Assembly: GCF_000203815.1 (NCBI RefSeq)
Contig: NW_004457729.1
Location: 2,852,674-2,916,673, forward strand
From: Cavenderia fasciculata
Lineage: Eukaryota; Evosea; Eumycetozoa; Acytosteliales; Cavenderiaceae
DNA: 64,000 nucleotides
Reading direction: 5' to 3'
A program made the translations under genes and the position numbers. The notes under the pieces are model-generated. The model saw nothing but the letters and a program-made list of their open reading frames with translations. It ran no database searches and had not been told where the DNA came from. This document shows, one piece after another, positions 11,123 to 22,764 of this stretch (positions within the stretch are counted from its first letter, which is position 1; each line of letters starts with the position of its first letter).

Positions 11123-12897
11123 TTACACATTATCGTTTATTGAATCATCATTCAATCTGGTAGGAGTTTGTAATAACAATTGTTGTTGTTGAGGAGGATC
11201 AGATGATGATGATGAGGATGAGCTTGTCAATGATCTATCTTCTGTACTACTGATTGATGGCATTTCTATTGTAGTAGTTGAATGATCTTCATGTTTTTTA
11301 GAGTTGTTATCATTACAATCACTATATCCACCTTTTCTAGTTGGGTAATTTGATTTCCTTCCTCTTGCTCTTGAATAGAGATAGTGAAATATTTGTTTCC
11401 AATCTTCGCGTAATAATTGATAGAGAATGATACTACCAAGAGTAGAGACACCAATACCATCAAGTTTAATAACACCCCAACTAACTACTATTCCATTTGT
11501 CATTCCTGATCCAATCACTATTCCAATACCAGCAGTTAAAAGATTACGAGGTTTCTTAAAATCCACTTGATCTTCAATCCAAATCCTTGCACCTGTTATT
11601 GCAATCATACCAAATAATATAATTGATAATGCTCCAAATACACCACTTGGTATACTCTGTAAAACAGCTCCAAACTTTGCAAATAATCCTAAAAAGATAG
11701 CAATAAATCCACAAATTACAAATGGTAATGTAGAATATATTTTTGTTATACTCATAACTCCAATGTTTTCAGCTAGAAGGAAAAGAAAAGAGAGAGAGAG
11801 AGAGAGTTAAATAAAATGTTTAATTAAATATAATAAATAATTTCTTGCTTTATATACCATATGTAGTTGTACCAAGTCCACCAAATGAACCAGCTACAAT
11901 GGTCGCAATCGAGTCACCTAGGAATGCCCGACCCAAGAGATGATCTAATTTCTGGTTGGTCATTGAGCCAACCGCTTTGACATGACCTATGTTTTCAGCT
12001 ACGAGTATAATTGCAATGGGTGCAATCAGTGAAATAGCCGATCCTTCAAACACAGGTAGATGAAGAGGTGGTGCACCAAACCACTTGCTCTCACCAACAC
12101 CTTTGAAATCGATTCCAGGACCTACTCCAGCCAACCCAAGAAATAGGTATAAAAAGTAACCAAACAAACCACCTAATAGAATTGGTAGTCGAGACAGTAC
12201 ACCAGGTGCATAACAAATGAATAGACATGTCATAACTACTGTTGCAAATGCTATCCAGGCATCAAACCCAGATGATGCTGCTTGGTTTATTGCACTACCA
12301 GCAAGATTTAATCCTATTGCCATGACCACCGTTCCAGTCACAATCGGAGGTGTTAATACTTCAATCCAACCAACACCAGCAAACATAACAATAATAGATA
12401 TGGCCAAATATATGAATCCACAAACTAAAATACCACCCAATGCAACTGGAATATTCTGATTCATAGTTCCTGGCGCAAAATGATAACCAGTTGCAGCATT
12501 CACGACACCAATAAAAGCAAACGAAGAACCTACATACGAAGGTATTTTACCTCCAGTACAAATATAAAATATTAATGTACCAATACCACTGAAAAATAAA
12601 GAGGTATTGGCAGAGAATCCCATCAACGATGGTCCAATTACAGTTGCCCCTAAAAAGTAAATTAATAGTTAAAATTATTAGTCTTGAATGAATGATTAAT
12701 TGATTTAAATGACTCCACATACCAATAAATGATAATACATGTTGAAGTGATATTAATATAGTAGCTGGCCAAGTCAATCGCTCTTGTGTTGAAATGATTG
12801 CTCCCTTTTCTGGATTGAATTTATATGTTGGAAAGTAGTTTCTAACTTTTTGTAAAATGAACTTTGGATAATGACCATAGTCTCCTCCTCGAGTCAT
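11123..12897 (-). CDS. NCS2 nucleobase permease, RutG/UraA type (copy A)
   Basis: Three exons, complement(join(11123..11772,11858..12649,12723..12897)), 538 residues. Predicted proton-linked uptake of uracil or a related base across a membrane. About 12-14 hydrophobic segments are visible ('FAFIGVVNAATG', 'ILVCGFIYLAISIIVMFAG', 'AIVTGTVVMAIGLNL'-like). Family signatures: 'APIAIILVAENIGHVKAVGSM' (substrate-binding Glu segment) and 'GGLGTTTYAENIGVMS', which matches the bacterial RutG motif more closely than the plant/animal NAT motif. The cytosolic tail is Ser/Gln-rich. Introns 12650-12722 and 11773-11857; the second splits the TTTYAENIG motif in phase 1. It is the first of three tandem same-strand copies. 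Uracil versus xanthine specificity cannot be decided from sequence. Confidence 0.88.
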
Positions 12898-13360
12898 CTT
12901 TTGTTAAATTCTAGAAATAGTTAACTAATCTTGTGAAACATGAATTGAAAGAATGAATGTTCTTTTCTTTTACTTTCTCTTTCTCTCTTTCTATTCTCCC
13001 TTCAAAAAGTATATCTAATGGAGAATAAGAGATATTTTCTATTTTTGTTTAGTATATATGTAACATTAAAAAGATAATGTATGTGTGTATATATATCTAA
13101 AGTTAATACAATATCAATATCTATCTTCTTCACCCCCCATTTATACACATTAATATCGCGTGCTAAAAATAAATTCATGGTGATCATGATTGACCGTTGG
13201 GTTTGAAAAAGATTTAAACAATTTTATTTAAATTGTTTAGTTACTATATATAAATAATATACCTATATTTTTTATAATAATACTATTGCGTTGTGTTGTG
13301 TTTTTTTAGAAAGAGAAATAAGTAAAGGAAAGGAAAGGAATGGGATACTTTGTTGATCGT
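12898..13360. promoter_or_regulatory. Spacer between permease copies A and B
   Basis: 463 bp AT-rich. It holds the promoter of copy A (CT-rich tract near 12965-13000, directly upstream) and the 3' region of copy B. No gene seen. Confidence 0.4.
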
Positions 13361-15266
13361 TTAGAGTCTATCACCATCACTTTGGCCTAAAGTTACAATT
13401 GCGTCGTTTTTAAATTGTGGCAATGATGATGGTTTGGATGCTCCCGATTGCCATGTAGATGAAGCAGAGGATTGGTTGAGATCTGGCATTTCAATGGTGG
13501 TCTGGGTTTGTGGAGTGTCTGATTTGCCACCCTTCCAAGTAACATTTCTACCTCTGATTTTGCCATAGAGGAAAGCTGCAACCTCTGGCCAATCGTCACG
13601 CAACACTTGGTAGAGAATGATACTACCGAGGGTAGACACACCGATACCATCGATTTTAATGACACCCCAGGTGACAACGATACCATTGATCATACCACAT
13701 CCGCACACCACTCCAATACCGGCGGTGAGGAGGTTTCTGGGCTTGGAAAAGTCTACATTGTCTTCAATCCAAATCTTGGCTCCAGTAATAGCAATCATAC
13801 CAAACAAAATAACTTCAATACCACCAAATACACCGCTTGGAATCGTTTGAATGAATGCACCAAACTTGGCAAACAATCCCAAGAATATAGCAAAAAATGC
13901 GCAGAAAATGAATGGCAAAGTAGAATAGATACGTGTAACACTCATAACACCAATATTCTCAGCTATATTTATATAAATATATATATGGATATAGATATGA
14001 TTGGAATAGGTGAGTTAGATTATAGAATAGGATAGTAAATATAAAAGGGTTGTATCATGATATACTTGCCATATGTGGTAGTACCCAAACCTCCGCCAAG
14101 GGCGGCGATAATGGTGGCAATCGAATCACCGAGGAAAGTTCTTCCAAGAAGCTTGTCAAGATTCTTTCCAGTCATTGAACCAACAGCTCTGACGTGACCA
14201 ATGTTTTCAGCAATAAGAATGATAGCAATAGGTGCAATGAGGGAGATGGCAGACCCATCAAACTCTGGAGTATGCATGGGAGGTGCTTCAAACCAAGCAC
14301 TCTCTTTAACAGCTGTAAAATCAATTCCTGGTCCAATACCTCCTAATCCGAGGAAAAGATAAATTAAATAACCAAAAATCACACCAATCAAAATTGGCAT
14401 TCTAAATAGAAAATAATAATAATAATAGAAATATTAATAATAATTAGAATAATATTAAAAAAAATAATATTGATTTTGTTTAACTCTAACACATACCTTT
14501 TAGTTAGACCAGGTCCATAGCAAAGTAAAAGACATGTCATCATGATAGTGGCAAAGGCAACCCAGGCATCGATACCTGATGAAGCACACTCACCAATAGC
14601 AGCATTGGCTAAATTTAATCCGATGGCCATGACGACTGTTCCTGTTACGATGGGAGGCATTAAAATCTCTAACCATTTAGCACCAACCACCATTACAATG
14701 AATGAAATGGCCAAATAGATGAGACCGCACACTAGAATACCACCAGTGGCAATTGGAATGTTTGGATTGGTTGGGCCACCAGGAACATATGCAAAACCGG
14801 TAGCTGAATTAACGACACCGATAAAAGCAAATGATGGACCAAGGTATGATGGTAATTGACCCATCGTACAAATATAAAAGATAAGAGTTCCAATACCACT
14901 GAAAAGTAAACAAGTATTTGGTGAAAATCCCATCAACAATGGACAAATGACAGTAGAACCTAAAATAAAATGAAAAAGAAAATGAAGTTCAAAAAAAAAC
15001 AAAAAAAAAAGAAAACGAAATTACGGTTTGGTAAATGATGATCATTTTTATATATTGTTATTATACTACTTACCCATCATAGCCAAAACATGTTGTATGG
15101 ACATTATAATTGTATTGAGCATAGTCATTCTCTCATCTACGTCAACGAGAGCACCCTTGGTATCATTGAGTTTGTACTTTGGGAAGCATTCAATACCCAA
15201 CCGTATGAGCGTCTTTGGATCAGAGAGAATGATCTTGGTGTTCTCCCAAACGTGTGCTATAGTCAT
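13361..15266 (-). CDS. NCS2 nucleobase permease, RutG/UraA type (copy B)
   Basis: Four exons, complement(join(13361..13962,14070..14401,14497..14959,15074..15266)), 529 residues. Same family marks as copy A: 'APIAIILIAENIGHVRAVGSM', 'GGLGTTTYAENIGVMSVTRIYS', 'WIEDNVDFSKPRNLLTAGIG'. The first intron sits where copy A has one (after ...G, before TVI). A private intron splits 'TKR|MPILIG' at 14402-14496. The last intron, at the conserved TTTYAENIG site, has a GC donor (GCAAGT at 14069 reading down) instead of GT; using it keeps the frame and motif, and no GT donor nearby does. N-terminus 'MTIAHVWENTKIILSDPKTL' differs from copies A and C, so regulation or sorting may differ. Confidence 0.87.
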
Positions 15267-15836
15267 CTTTGTAGTGGACTGTTGCTACCTATCAATCTTG
15301 ATAGAGATATATATATAGGTAAATGAAAAAAAAGGAAAATATCTAACAACGAAACATACGAGACAAGGTTGGTTTCGTCTTTCTCTATCTCTCGCAAAAT
15401 TGTGAAATAAAATGGTTCTCCCAACTCCGAGTTCTTATGAGCTTTCTAGCTCATACATTCGCCAAGATCGGGTGAGCCCCTATCCAAGCCAACAAGCTTG
15501 TGCACGCCAAGACACTATGTGGGGATACCGAAAATAAACAGATATTTGAGGGTAAGTCGTAGTTGATCACAGCCAAGTCGGAAAAAAAATCTTTCTATGT
15601 CGTTTTTTGCATTTTAGAAATTGTGTCCCCCCCGGTGACGTCAAAACCACATTATTTGAACGACAGCCTACCGTATTGATACGGAACCCAGCAAATATTG
15701 TGTGATTTAATTTATATAATTTTTAATAAATATTTATTTTTTTGTAGGTACGAGCTCGAGAGGAGGAAGTCTGAATCCGATGAAATATACAAGCCTACTT
15801 TCAAGGTATAATGTCGATAAAAGCGAGAGGGATGAA
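15267..15836. other. Spacer between permease copies B and C with an unexplained GC-richer island
   Basis: 570 bp. Around 15411-15540 base composition rises well above the usual spacer and a plus-strand frame stays open for 41 codons from ATG 15411 (MVLPTPSSYELSSSYIRQDR...). It also contains two short hairpins: TATGAGC/GCTCATA near 15435-15455 and CCGTAT/ATACGG near 15670-15684. A possible intron (GTAAGTCG near 15551 to TTTGTAG near 15747) would join it to a short downstream stretch. I cannot assign a gene or element. Confidence 0.35.
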
Positions 15837-17542
15837 TTATTCGATTGATTGCAAATCCTCTTTAGTAATAGGGGTAGTAGGAGGAGGAACGGAATCGTCG
15901 GTTGGCATGCCGATGATGGTGATGGTGGTATCGGACTCGGATAGTTGGTCTGTGGTTTCAATGTCTGGTGATATTTTACGTCCTCTTAATTTACAATACA
16001 AACTAGTAAATATATCTTTCCAATCATCACGTAACAATTGATAAAGTAGGATACTACCAAGTGTTGATACTCCTATTCCATCGATTTTAACTACACCCCA
16101 AGATATCATAGTTCCATTGTTCATTCCACACCCAAGAGTAATACAGATGCCAGCAGTCAAAAGATTACGAGGTTTTTTGAAATCAACTTGTGCCTCAATC
16201 CATGTTCTAGCACCTGTCAATCCAACCATACCAAACAAGATGATGGACAATCCTGAAAACACAGATGTTGGAATCGTCTGAATGACAGCTCCAAACTTTG
16301 AAAAAAATCCTAAAAAGATTGCAAAGAATGAACAAACGATAAATGGTAGAGTAGAGTATACTCTAGTTACACTCATAACACCAATATTTTCAGCTAAAAT
16401 AGTAAAATGAAGAATTAATATTAAAAGAGTTTTAGAGATTGATAGGATTGATGTTTCATACCATAAGTTGTAGTTGGCATACCACCACCAACAGAAGCAA
16501 TAATGGTAGCTAATGAATCACCAAAGAAAGCACGTCCCAAGAGATGATCCAATTTCTGATTGGTCATTGATCCAACAGCTCTAACATGTCCGATATTTTC
16601 GGCGGCGAGGATAATGGCAATGGGTGCAATGAGAGAGATGGCAGCTCCTTCGAAAACAGGTGTTGCAAGAGGAGGTGCATCAAACCAAACAGATTTTTCA
16701 ACGTTGCTAAAATCAATTCCAGGTCCAATACCACCAAGTCCAAGGAAGAAATGTAAAAAGTAACCAAACAATCCACCAACTAGAATAGCTATTCTTTTAA
16801 TGGTAGGTGGAGCATAGCAAATTAAAAGACAAATGGCAATAACGGTTGCAAATGCTATATAGGCATCGACACCACCTAGACCTGCAATGGCAGAGCCAGA
16901 AAGATTAAGACCGATACAGAAAATAACGGTTCCCGTCACAACTGGAGGAGTCAATACTTCTAACCAACCAGCACCAGCAAACATAACAATGATGGATATT
17001 GCCAAATAAATAAGACCACAAACAAAGAATCCACCCAATGCAACTGGAATATTTTGGTTACCAGCTCCACCTGGAATATATTTAAATCCAGTTGCTGCAT
17101 TCACTACACCAATAAAAGCAAATGATGGTCCTAAAAATGATGGTAATCTACCACCAGTACATAAATAAAATAATAATGTTCCAATTCCACTAAACAAAAA
17201 AAAATAATATTATTAAAAGAGAAGAAGAATATAATATATAGAGTTGATTTGTACATACCTGAAAAGAAATCCAGTATTGGTAGAGAAACCCATTAATAAA
17301 GGTCCAAGTATAGTACCACCAGCCAAAGAAAAGAAATGTTGTAATGACAACATTATCATTTGAGGCCAATCCAGTCTCTCATCAGTCGATATGACAGATC
17401 CTTTGGTATCATTGAGTTTGTATCTTGGAAAATAATTTATGGTTTTTTTAAATATATTTTTTGGTGAGGATGCTCCATCATCAAAAGCAACCGTGTTGTT
17501 CTGGCCAACAATATCATCCGTTTCTTCACCAATGGCAGTCAT
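15837..17542 (-). CDS. NCS2 nucleobase permease, RutG/UraA type (copy C)
   Basis: Three exons, complement(join(15837..16393,16462..17189,17259..17542)), 522 residues. Signatures: 'APIAIILAAENIGHVRAVGSM' and 'GGMPTTTYAENIGVMSVTRVYS'. Its TPTTTYAENIG is closest to bacterial UraA/RutG. It lacks the first intron of copies A and B ('LAGGTILGPLL' is uninterrupted) but has its own phase-2 intron after 'GFLF' (17190-17258). The last intron is at the position shared by all three. The C-terminal tail is short and Thr/Pro-rich. The start MTAIGEETDDIVGQNN is the only reasonable ATG. Confidence 0.88.
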
Positions 17543-18300
17543 AATATATACAAAAAAAATTAATAAATAAATAAATAAATAGATAATTAAATATCTGAAA
17601 GATGATGGATGGATGGATGGATGGATAAAAAGGGATAAAGATAGAAGAAATAGTGAAGACAACAATAACCAAGTGATGTGAAATTAAAATTGGAAATAAA
17701 TGGAATGAATTCTAATAATCATCTTGTTTGTTGGGTACATATAGGTTCCTACTTTCAAGGAAGGTATGGAAATTGAGTTGGGTTGAGTTGAATTGAATTT
17801 GCCATGAATGAATGCTATGATGAATCATTCAGACTGACTAATCAGTCCAAACTATACTCTATTGTGTGTAACCCATACCATTTTATCGATACGTGTAATG
17901 TAATTGACACACAGTCCAATATCAAAATGTCACTAGAGATATTTTTTAGCAAGATGATGTCAATGTATTAATTAAATTGAGTGAGTTAGTGTGATTCCAT
18001 CCATCCATGGTTGTTTTTTTTTTCACACCACCACACTGTTTTAACATGTTCGATATGAGTAAAAAGGAGATTTAACATTCTTACTATCATCGGCGATGTT
18101 TGGATAGACACAATCTCCCAAACAAACAAACAGGTTGGATAGATTGGATAAATGAATAAATGAATAAATAAATAAATGTTTGCACGATTGGATGATTTGT
18201 TTTTAATTTTAGGATCTGTATGTTTATCACTATCCTAAAAAATATCCTAACTTCTGTATGTATTATTATTCTATTATGATTATTATTATGATTATTAATA
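17543..18300. promoter_or_regulatory. Spacer upstream of permease copy C
   Basis: 758 bp: (ATGG)n at about 17607-17625 just upstream of the permease start, poly-T near 18013, (AAAT)n near 18150-18177 and TTATTATGAT repeats at 18265-18300 at the 3' end of the next gene. No gene or clear structure seen. Confidence 0.4.
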
Positions 18301-21300
18301 TTATGATTCAGTATGTCTTTGTTTCATTGATATTTCCTTATTTCCTTTTCGAATGAAATAGAATCGATTACTTTTAACAAAAAAGTAAATAATCGTTGCT
18401 AGACATACTCCACCAACTACACCAACCACCACACCAACAATAAGTTTCCAATGATCATTGTTGGATTCGCCACACTCTCCATATAACTGGTTGTTGACTA
18501 TGAGTGCACTGAAATCAGGATCGAGTATAGCCTGTCGAGATTGTGGTAGACCAATGCCAATGATGGCAACCGAGTCAATGTCATCTTTTTTGGTTACATT
18601 TAATAGCTCTGTCTTACTAAATGTTTTTCTGCCATCAGAGACACTATATTCGAGGAATCTACCAAAAAACTGTGTATTGTTTTTAACGACTCTGAGGTAT
18701 TGAATGGATCCACCATCGGAAAACCTTTGGAATGCCTCTACCTCGTTCATAGTGTCATCACAGCCTACAATAAATTGATTGGTGTTGATTACTGTTGAGA
18801 ATAATACACGAAGGCTGGATAGTACCGACTGGAACGGCCAATTGGTTATATTGACTGAAATCTTGATGGATCCACTTGCCAATTGAATATTGTCACCTCC
18901 AAATTGAACGGTTCTCGATTGATTTGAGAATTCAAAAATCGATGTAACATTGGTATTTAAAAAGTTGACAGTATCGCTGCTGCTGCTGGATTGGTTGTGG
19001 TGTGATACCAATTGATAGGTAATAGCCGAGTGATCTTGATATGATTGTTCACTAGAGTTCCATTTAGTTGTCTCTAAATGGTATAAAATAGTATCATCAA
19101 CATCCAATTCTTGAATTGCAACCATTCTAAATGAAAATGAATAATCCTTGTATGAAAAGGTTGGATCTGTTTTATTTGACTCTACAATAATATTTGGATC
19201 TAAATAAAAAAAAAAAAAAAAGTAAAAAGTTAGAAAGTTTTTTTTTTTCTTTTTTTCTTTTTCTTTTCTTTTCTTTTTTTTTACTTACCAGTTTGTAATC
19301 TACAATCATCATAATAACCTGGATCACAAACACATTGACCATTAACACATTTGCCATGACCATAACAATTTTTAGTTTTACTTTCACAATCATCGTTTGG
19401 TGTTGGTGGGAATGGAAGAGAGACGAGTGAATCTGACCCAAAGAATCCATTGGGTATGTTGATCACGAAATATGCTTGGCCAGATGGTGGTATTTTCTCA
19501 AATTTACATTCAATCACGGTACTATTAAAAGAGGTGATATTGCAATAGAAATAAGGATTGCCGTCACCAACTCTTACAGCCACAAAGCTTGATTGGGAGT
19601 ATGAACTTCCAAAATATCCCTGTACAATTAAATTGGTTGGGGGGTATGTTTGTGGTTCAATCGTGACTGACGTAACCAAAGTATCTATAAAAATAATAAA
19701 ATAATTGTATTAGTTCTCATCCAATGATGGTCAAATTTAGAGTTGTTTGATTGTTTTACCTCTTTTGAATGAAACGACAGAAGATGAATATGAATTGTTG
19801 GCCCAAAGATTATTCCGTTCATTTGCAATGGAATCAACAGTAGCACATCTTACATTCTTATCTGTATAGACTTGTAATATGATGCATGGAACCGAGCCAA
19901 CAAACAATTTTGGCATCATGTCTGGGAGAGTATTTAAACGGGAAAATGTGGCATTCAATTCCACTGAATAAACACTCTGACTGATCACCTTGATACTATA
20001 GAGAAATACACTTGCTTCTTTGACGAGGAATGTGTAGTTTTGAGATTGTAATGTAAGCGTTATATTTTGGTTCATTCCATTATTAAGATCAAGAACAAAC
20101 CTACAAAAGAGAAAATAAATAAATAAATTTGAATTGGTTTCCAGGAAGAAACTTAATAAATGTTGGATAATTACGATAGTTGTTTGTTTGGTATAACAAA
20201 TTCATTTTGAATATTAGGTAGATTAATGCCCCAACCTAGATTAGAACCCGTAATATTATAGAATGAGTGTAATGAGACCACAGTAAAGCTATCAAATCGA
20301 ATATCTAAAAAACAAAAAATTAATATTCTTTTTAATTATAAACAGGATGATTAATGGGAATAAAATGATGATAACATACCACATTGTACATTAGGTGGTC
20401 TTGAAAGATCGGTAGCTAATACTGAATCAGGGTAACACCAAAAACAGTCGGGAATAGATGTAATCGATGTCCCTTGAATATTTAAATAGTTTAATGAGCA
20501 ATAACTCTGTGGAATCGTTCCAACTATTCCAATGTTTGTTGAAATTAACAGGGTTAGTTTTGATGGGTTCAAGTCCAAGAGATAGCTAGGTGGTTGTCCT
20601 GTAATTAGATTATTTGAGATATCCAACATTGTTAGTGTAGCTGGAACGGGAATGCTTGGAAAGGTTGAAATTTTGGTAGCCCCTACAAAACTGTAAAAAA
20701 TGTACATTTGGGAGTGGAAATATTTGGTTGGTTAAATATTAAAGAACATGTTGGAACCAAAGTCTTCTCTTTAAATAGTAAACTACTACTACTAATACTA
20801 CGACTTACAATTGTGTCAAAGTTGTGGGAAAGGTAGTAATAGGGTATGATGTTATGTTTGAATAAATATAAGATCTATATAAATCAAAAAATAAAATAAA
20901 TTAGGTAAATAAAAAACAGTTAGATCTATTTCACACATCAATTATAATTATAACTCTCTTTATCTCTTTCTCTTTCTCTTTTCTCTTTATACATACAATG
21001 TTGTAAGTTTTTTAAAAGGAGTAAAGTCTGCAATTGGTTGAATAAAATTGCCAGAATCAACCAATTGAACGACCGATTCAGGACTATGGATTTGTATTCT
21101 AATATCGCCTGTTACTTGTAGTGGTAAAGTTGATGAGAGATATGCTACTTTTGCATATACATCAACAATGATTTTACTCGTACAAATATCTGCACTTAAA
21201 TAGCTATATATGGTGGAAGATTAGCAAGAATTAAGAAACTATAACTGTATTATATTATAAATAGATCAAAACTCCAAATAATTACGTACAATATATAAAG

Positions 21301-22236
21301 AGCTGGAAAAGAGGATTGCATAATCTCCCAATGAAGAGGGATGCTGCAATTAACTTTAAGTCTAAGAGTCCTGAGATTTGGACTATAATAGGAACTGTCA
21401 ATCATTAAATCAGTCATAGTATTGGAGTAGATTTCAATGGACACCATTTGGGGTGATTTTAGTATACTAGTTGCATTGACTAGATTTGGTGTGTTTAGAG
21501 TCCTAAAAAGAAAAAGAAAGAAAAGTAAGTAACCATCCATCCATCCATGCACAGCGATCTTTGCATGGTTGACTTACACTATGTTCAATTGTGGTTTGTC
21601 AACCATGAAATCAGTGGGTACTGTAATAACAGTTGGATCTAGATCTAGAGTTAATCTTCGAAGTTGAAATAAGGTCTTCATTCTGTCTAGAATACACAGG
21701 GATGCTGATTTGGTGACACCTTGCATTCTGATTGACATGACTGTAAGTTGTGGGAATTCAAACTCTGTCAATGATGCTGAAGGAAATCCTGAATCAACCA
21801 TCGATGAAGGTGCAATCAATACATCACTTTAATGATGAAAGAGAGGTTAGTAGTCAGTCGAGTGGATATGTTGTGAAACATCTTTGTTTTGTTAAATACA
21901 TTTGTGATATGTGGATTGATCCATCTGTACCAGTACTACAAACGATTCCAGATACTGGAGTATTACAAATAGGTGTTGTGCTGTGTGCTATAGGTAGTTT
22001 ATATTGTTGAATGATCCATATAATACTGTTTACTGTGAACGGAAGGAAGAATAATTCAATAATGTAAGTTCAAAGTAATGATATGATATGATATGATATG
22101 ATCTATCATATTGTTATGTATATGTATGTATCTTACACTCATCAGTTGATAATGTCTGAGATGAAACACGCTGAAAAATACAACCACTAAAGCACACAAT
22201 GATAAACAAGAGCGTAAACTGCATACCGTGTTTCAT
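18301..22236 (-). CDS. Surface LRR/E-set/EGF-like single-pass membrane glycoprotein (ComC-like)
   Basis: Eleven exons, complement(join(18301..19199,19289..19684,19760..20100,20175..20304,20380..20690,20809..20874,20997..21203,21290..21502,21578..21826,21900..22032,22137..22236)), 1014 residues. Signal peptide MKHGMQFTLLFIIVCFSGCIF. Then 'PICNTPVSGIVCSTGTDGSI' (the cap preceding LRRs), irregular leucine-rich repeats to about residue 425 ('TMLDISNNLITGQPPSYLLDL'), beta-rich E-set/IPT-like segments (about 430-670), one EGF-like module (CESKTKNCYGHGKC..CVCDPGYYDDC, about 680-712), another large ectodomain part, a TM helix 'LIVGVVVGVVGGVCLATII' (about 967-990) and a 24-residue basic tail. Many N-x-S/T sites. 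This matches the dictyostelid ComC-type family linked to cell-cell communication in development; exact orthology is inference. Exons 3-6 are symmetrical phase 2-2. Confidence 0.8.
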
Positions 22237-22764
22237 TGTTTGCTTGCCCTTTCTTTATATAAATAATAAATAAATACTAATGCCTGATTTGATTCTCGGT
22301 TATCCGTAGTTAATGAATGACATCTCAAGGTGCCTTTGGCCCATGAATCCCGGAAAAGATCTTGCTACCGAAAAAAGATCTTTCAAAGAGGTGGTCGAGC
22401 TTTTGAATTTTCTTATCTTATCTTTGTTTTGCTGATCGGTTCAGCACAGATTCTATTCTTTTTAAACCAATAATAGTAATAGATAATAATAATAATATTT
22501 TTTTTGTGGGTCATATATTACTTGTTTATGTGCCGACCGCAGATACTGGGTGGTGCTGACTTTGCTTCCCTTTCCACTTTCCAAAGTATTTGTATCCCCA
22601 AGGCAGATTATAAAGAAATGGTTCGGGATCTGAATACTTCAACAGTATGGATTTTTAGTAGTATTATTTATATTAATTAATTAATTAACTTTTTGGTTGG
22701 TCAAGAAGTACACTTTATATATATTTTGAAAATAGTAGTAGTAGTTGGATTAATTTAATTTAAT
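22237..22764. promoter_or_regulatory. Promoter of the LRR/EGF gene and 3' region of sac1
   Basis: 528 bp. GC-richer pieces (ggtgcctttggcccatgaatcc near 22330; tgccgaccgcagatactgggtgg near 22531) lie in AT-rich DNA. Two GATCTT motifs flank 'gctaccgaaaaaa' (22358-22380). No coding frame seen. Confidence 0.4.

Noticed and set aside
22600-22640. GGTTCGGGATCTGAAT as a tRNA T-arm
   Set aside because: T-loop consensus is not met and no D-arm or anticodon stem can be placed around it; no other tRNA-like T-arm was found in the window.
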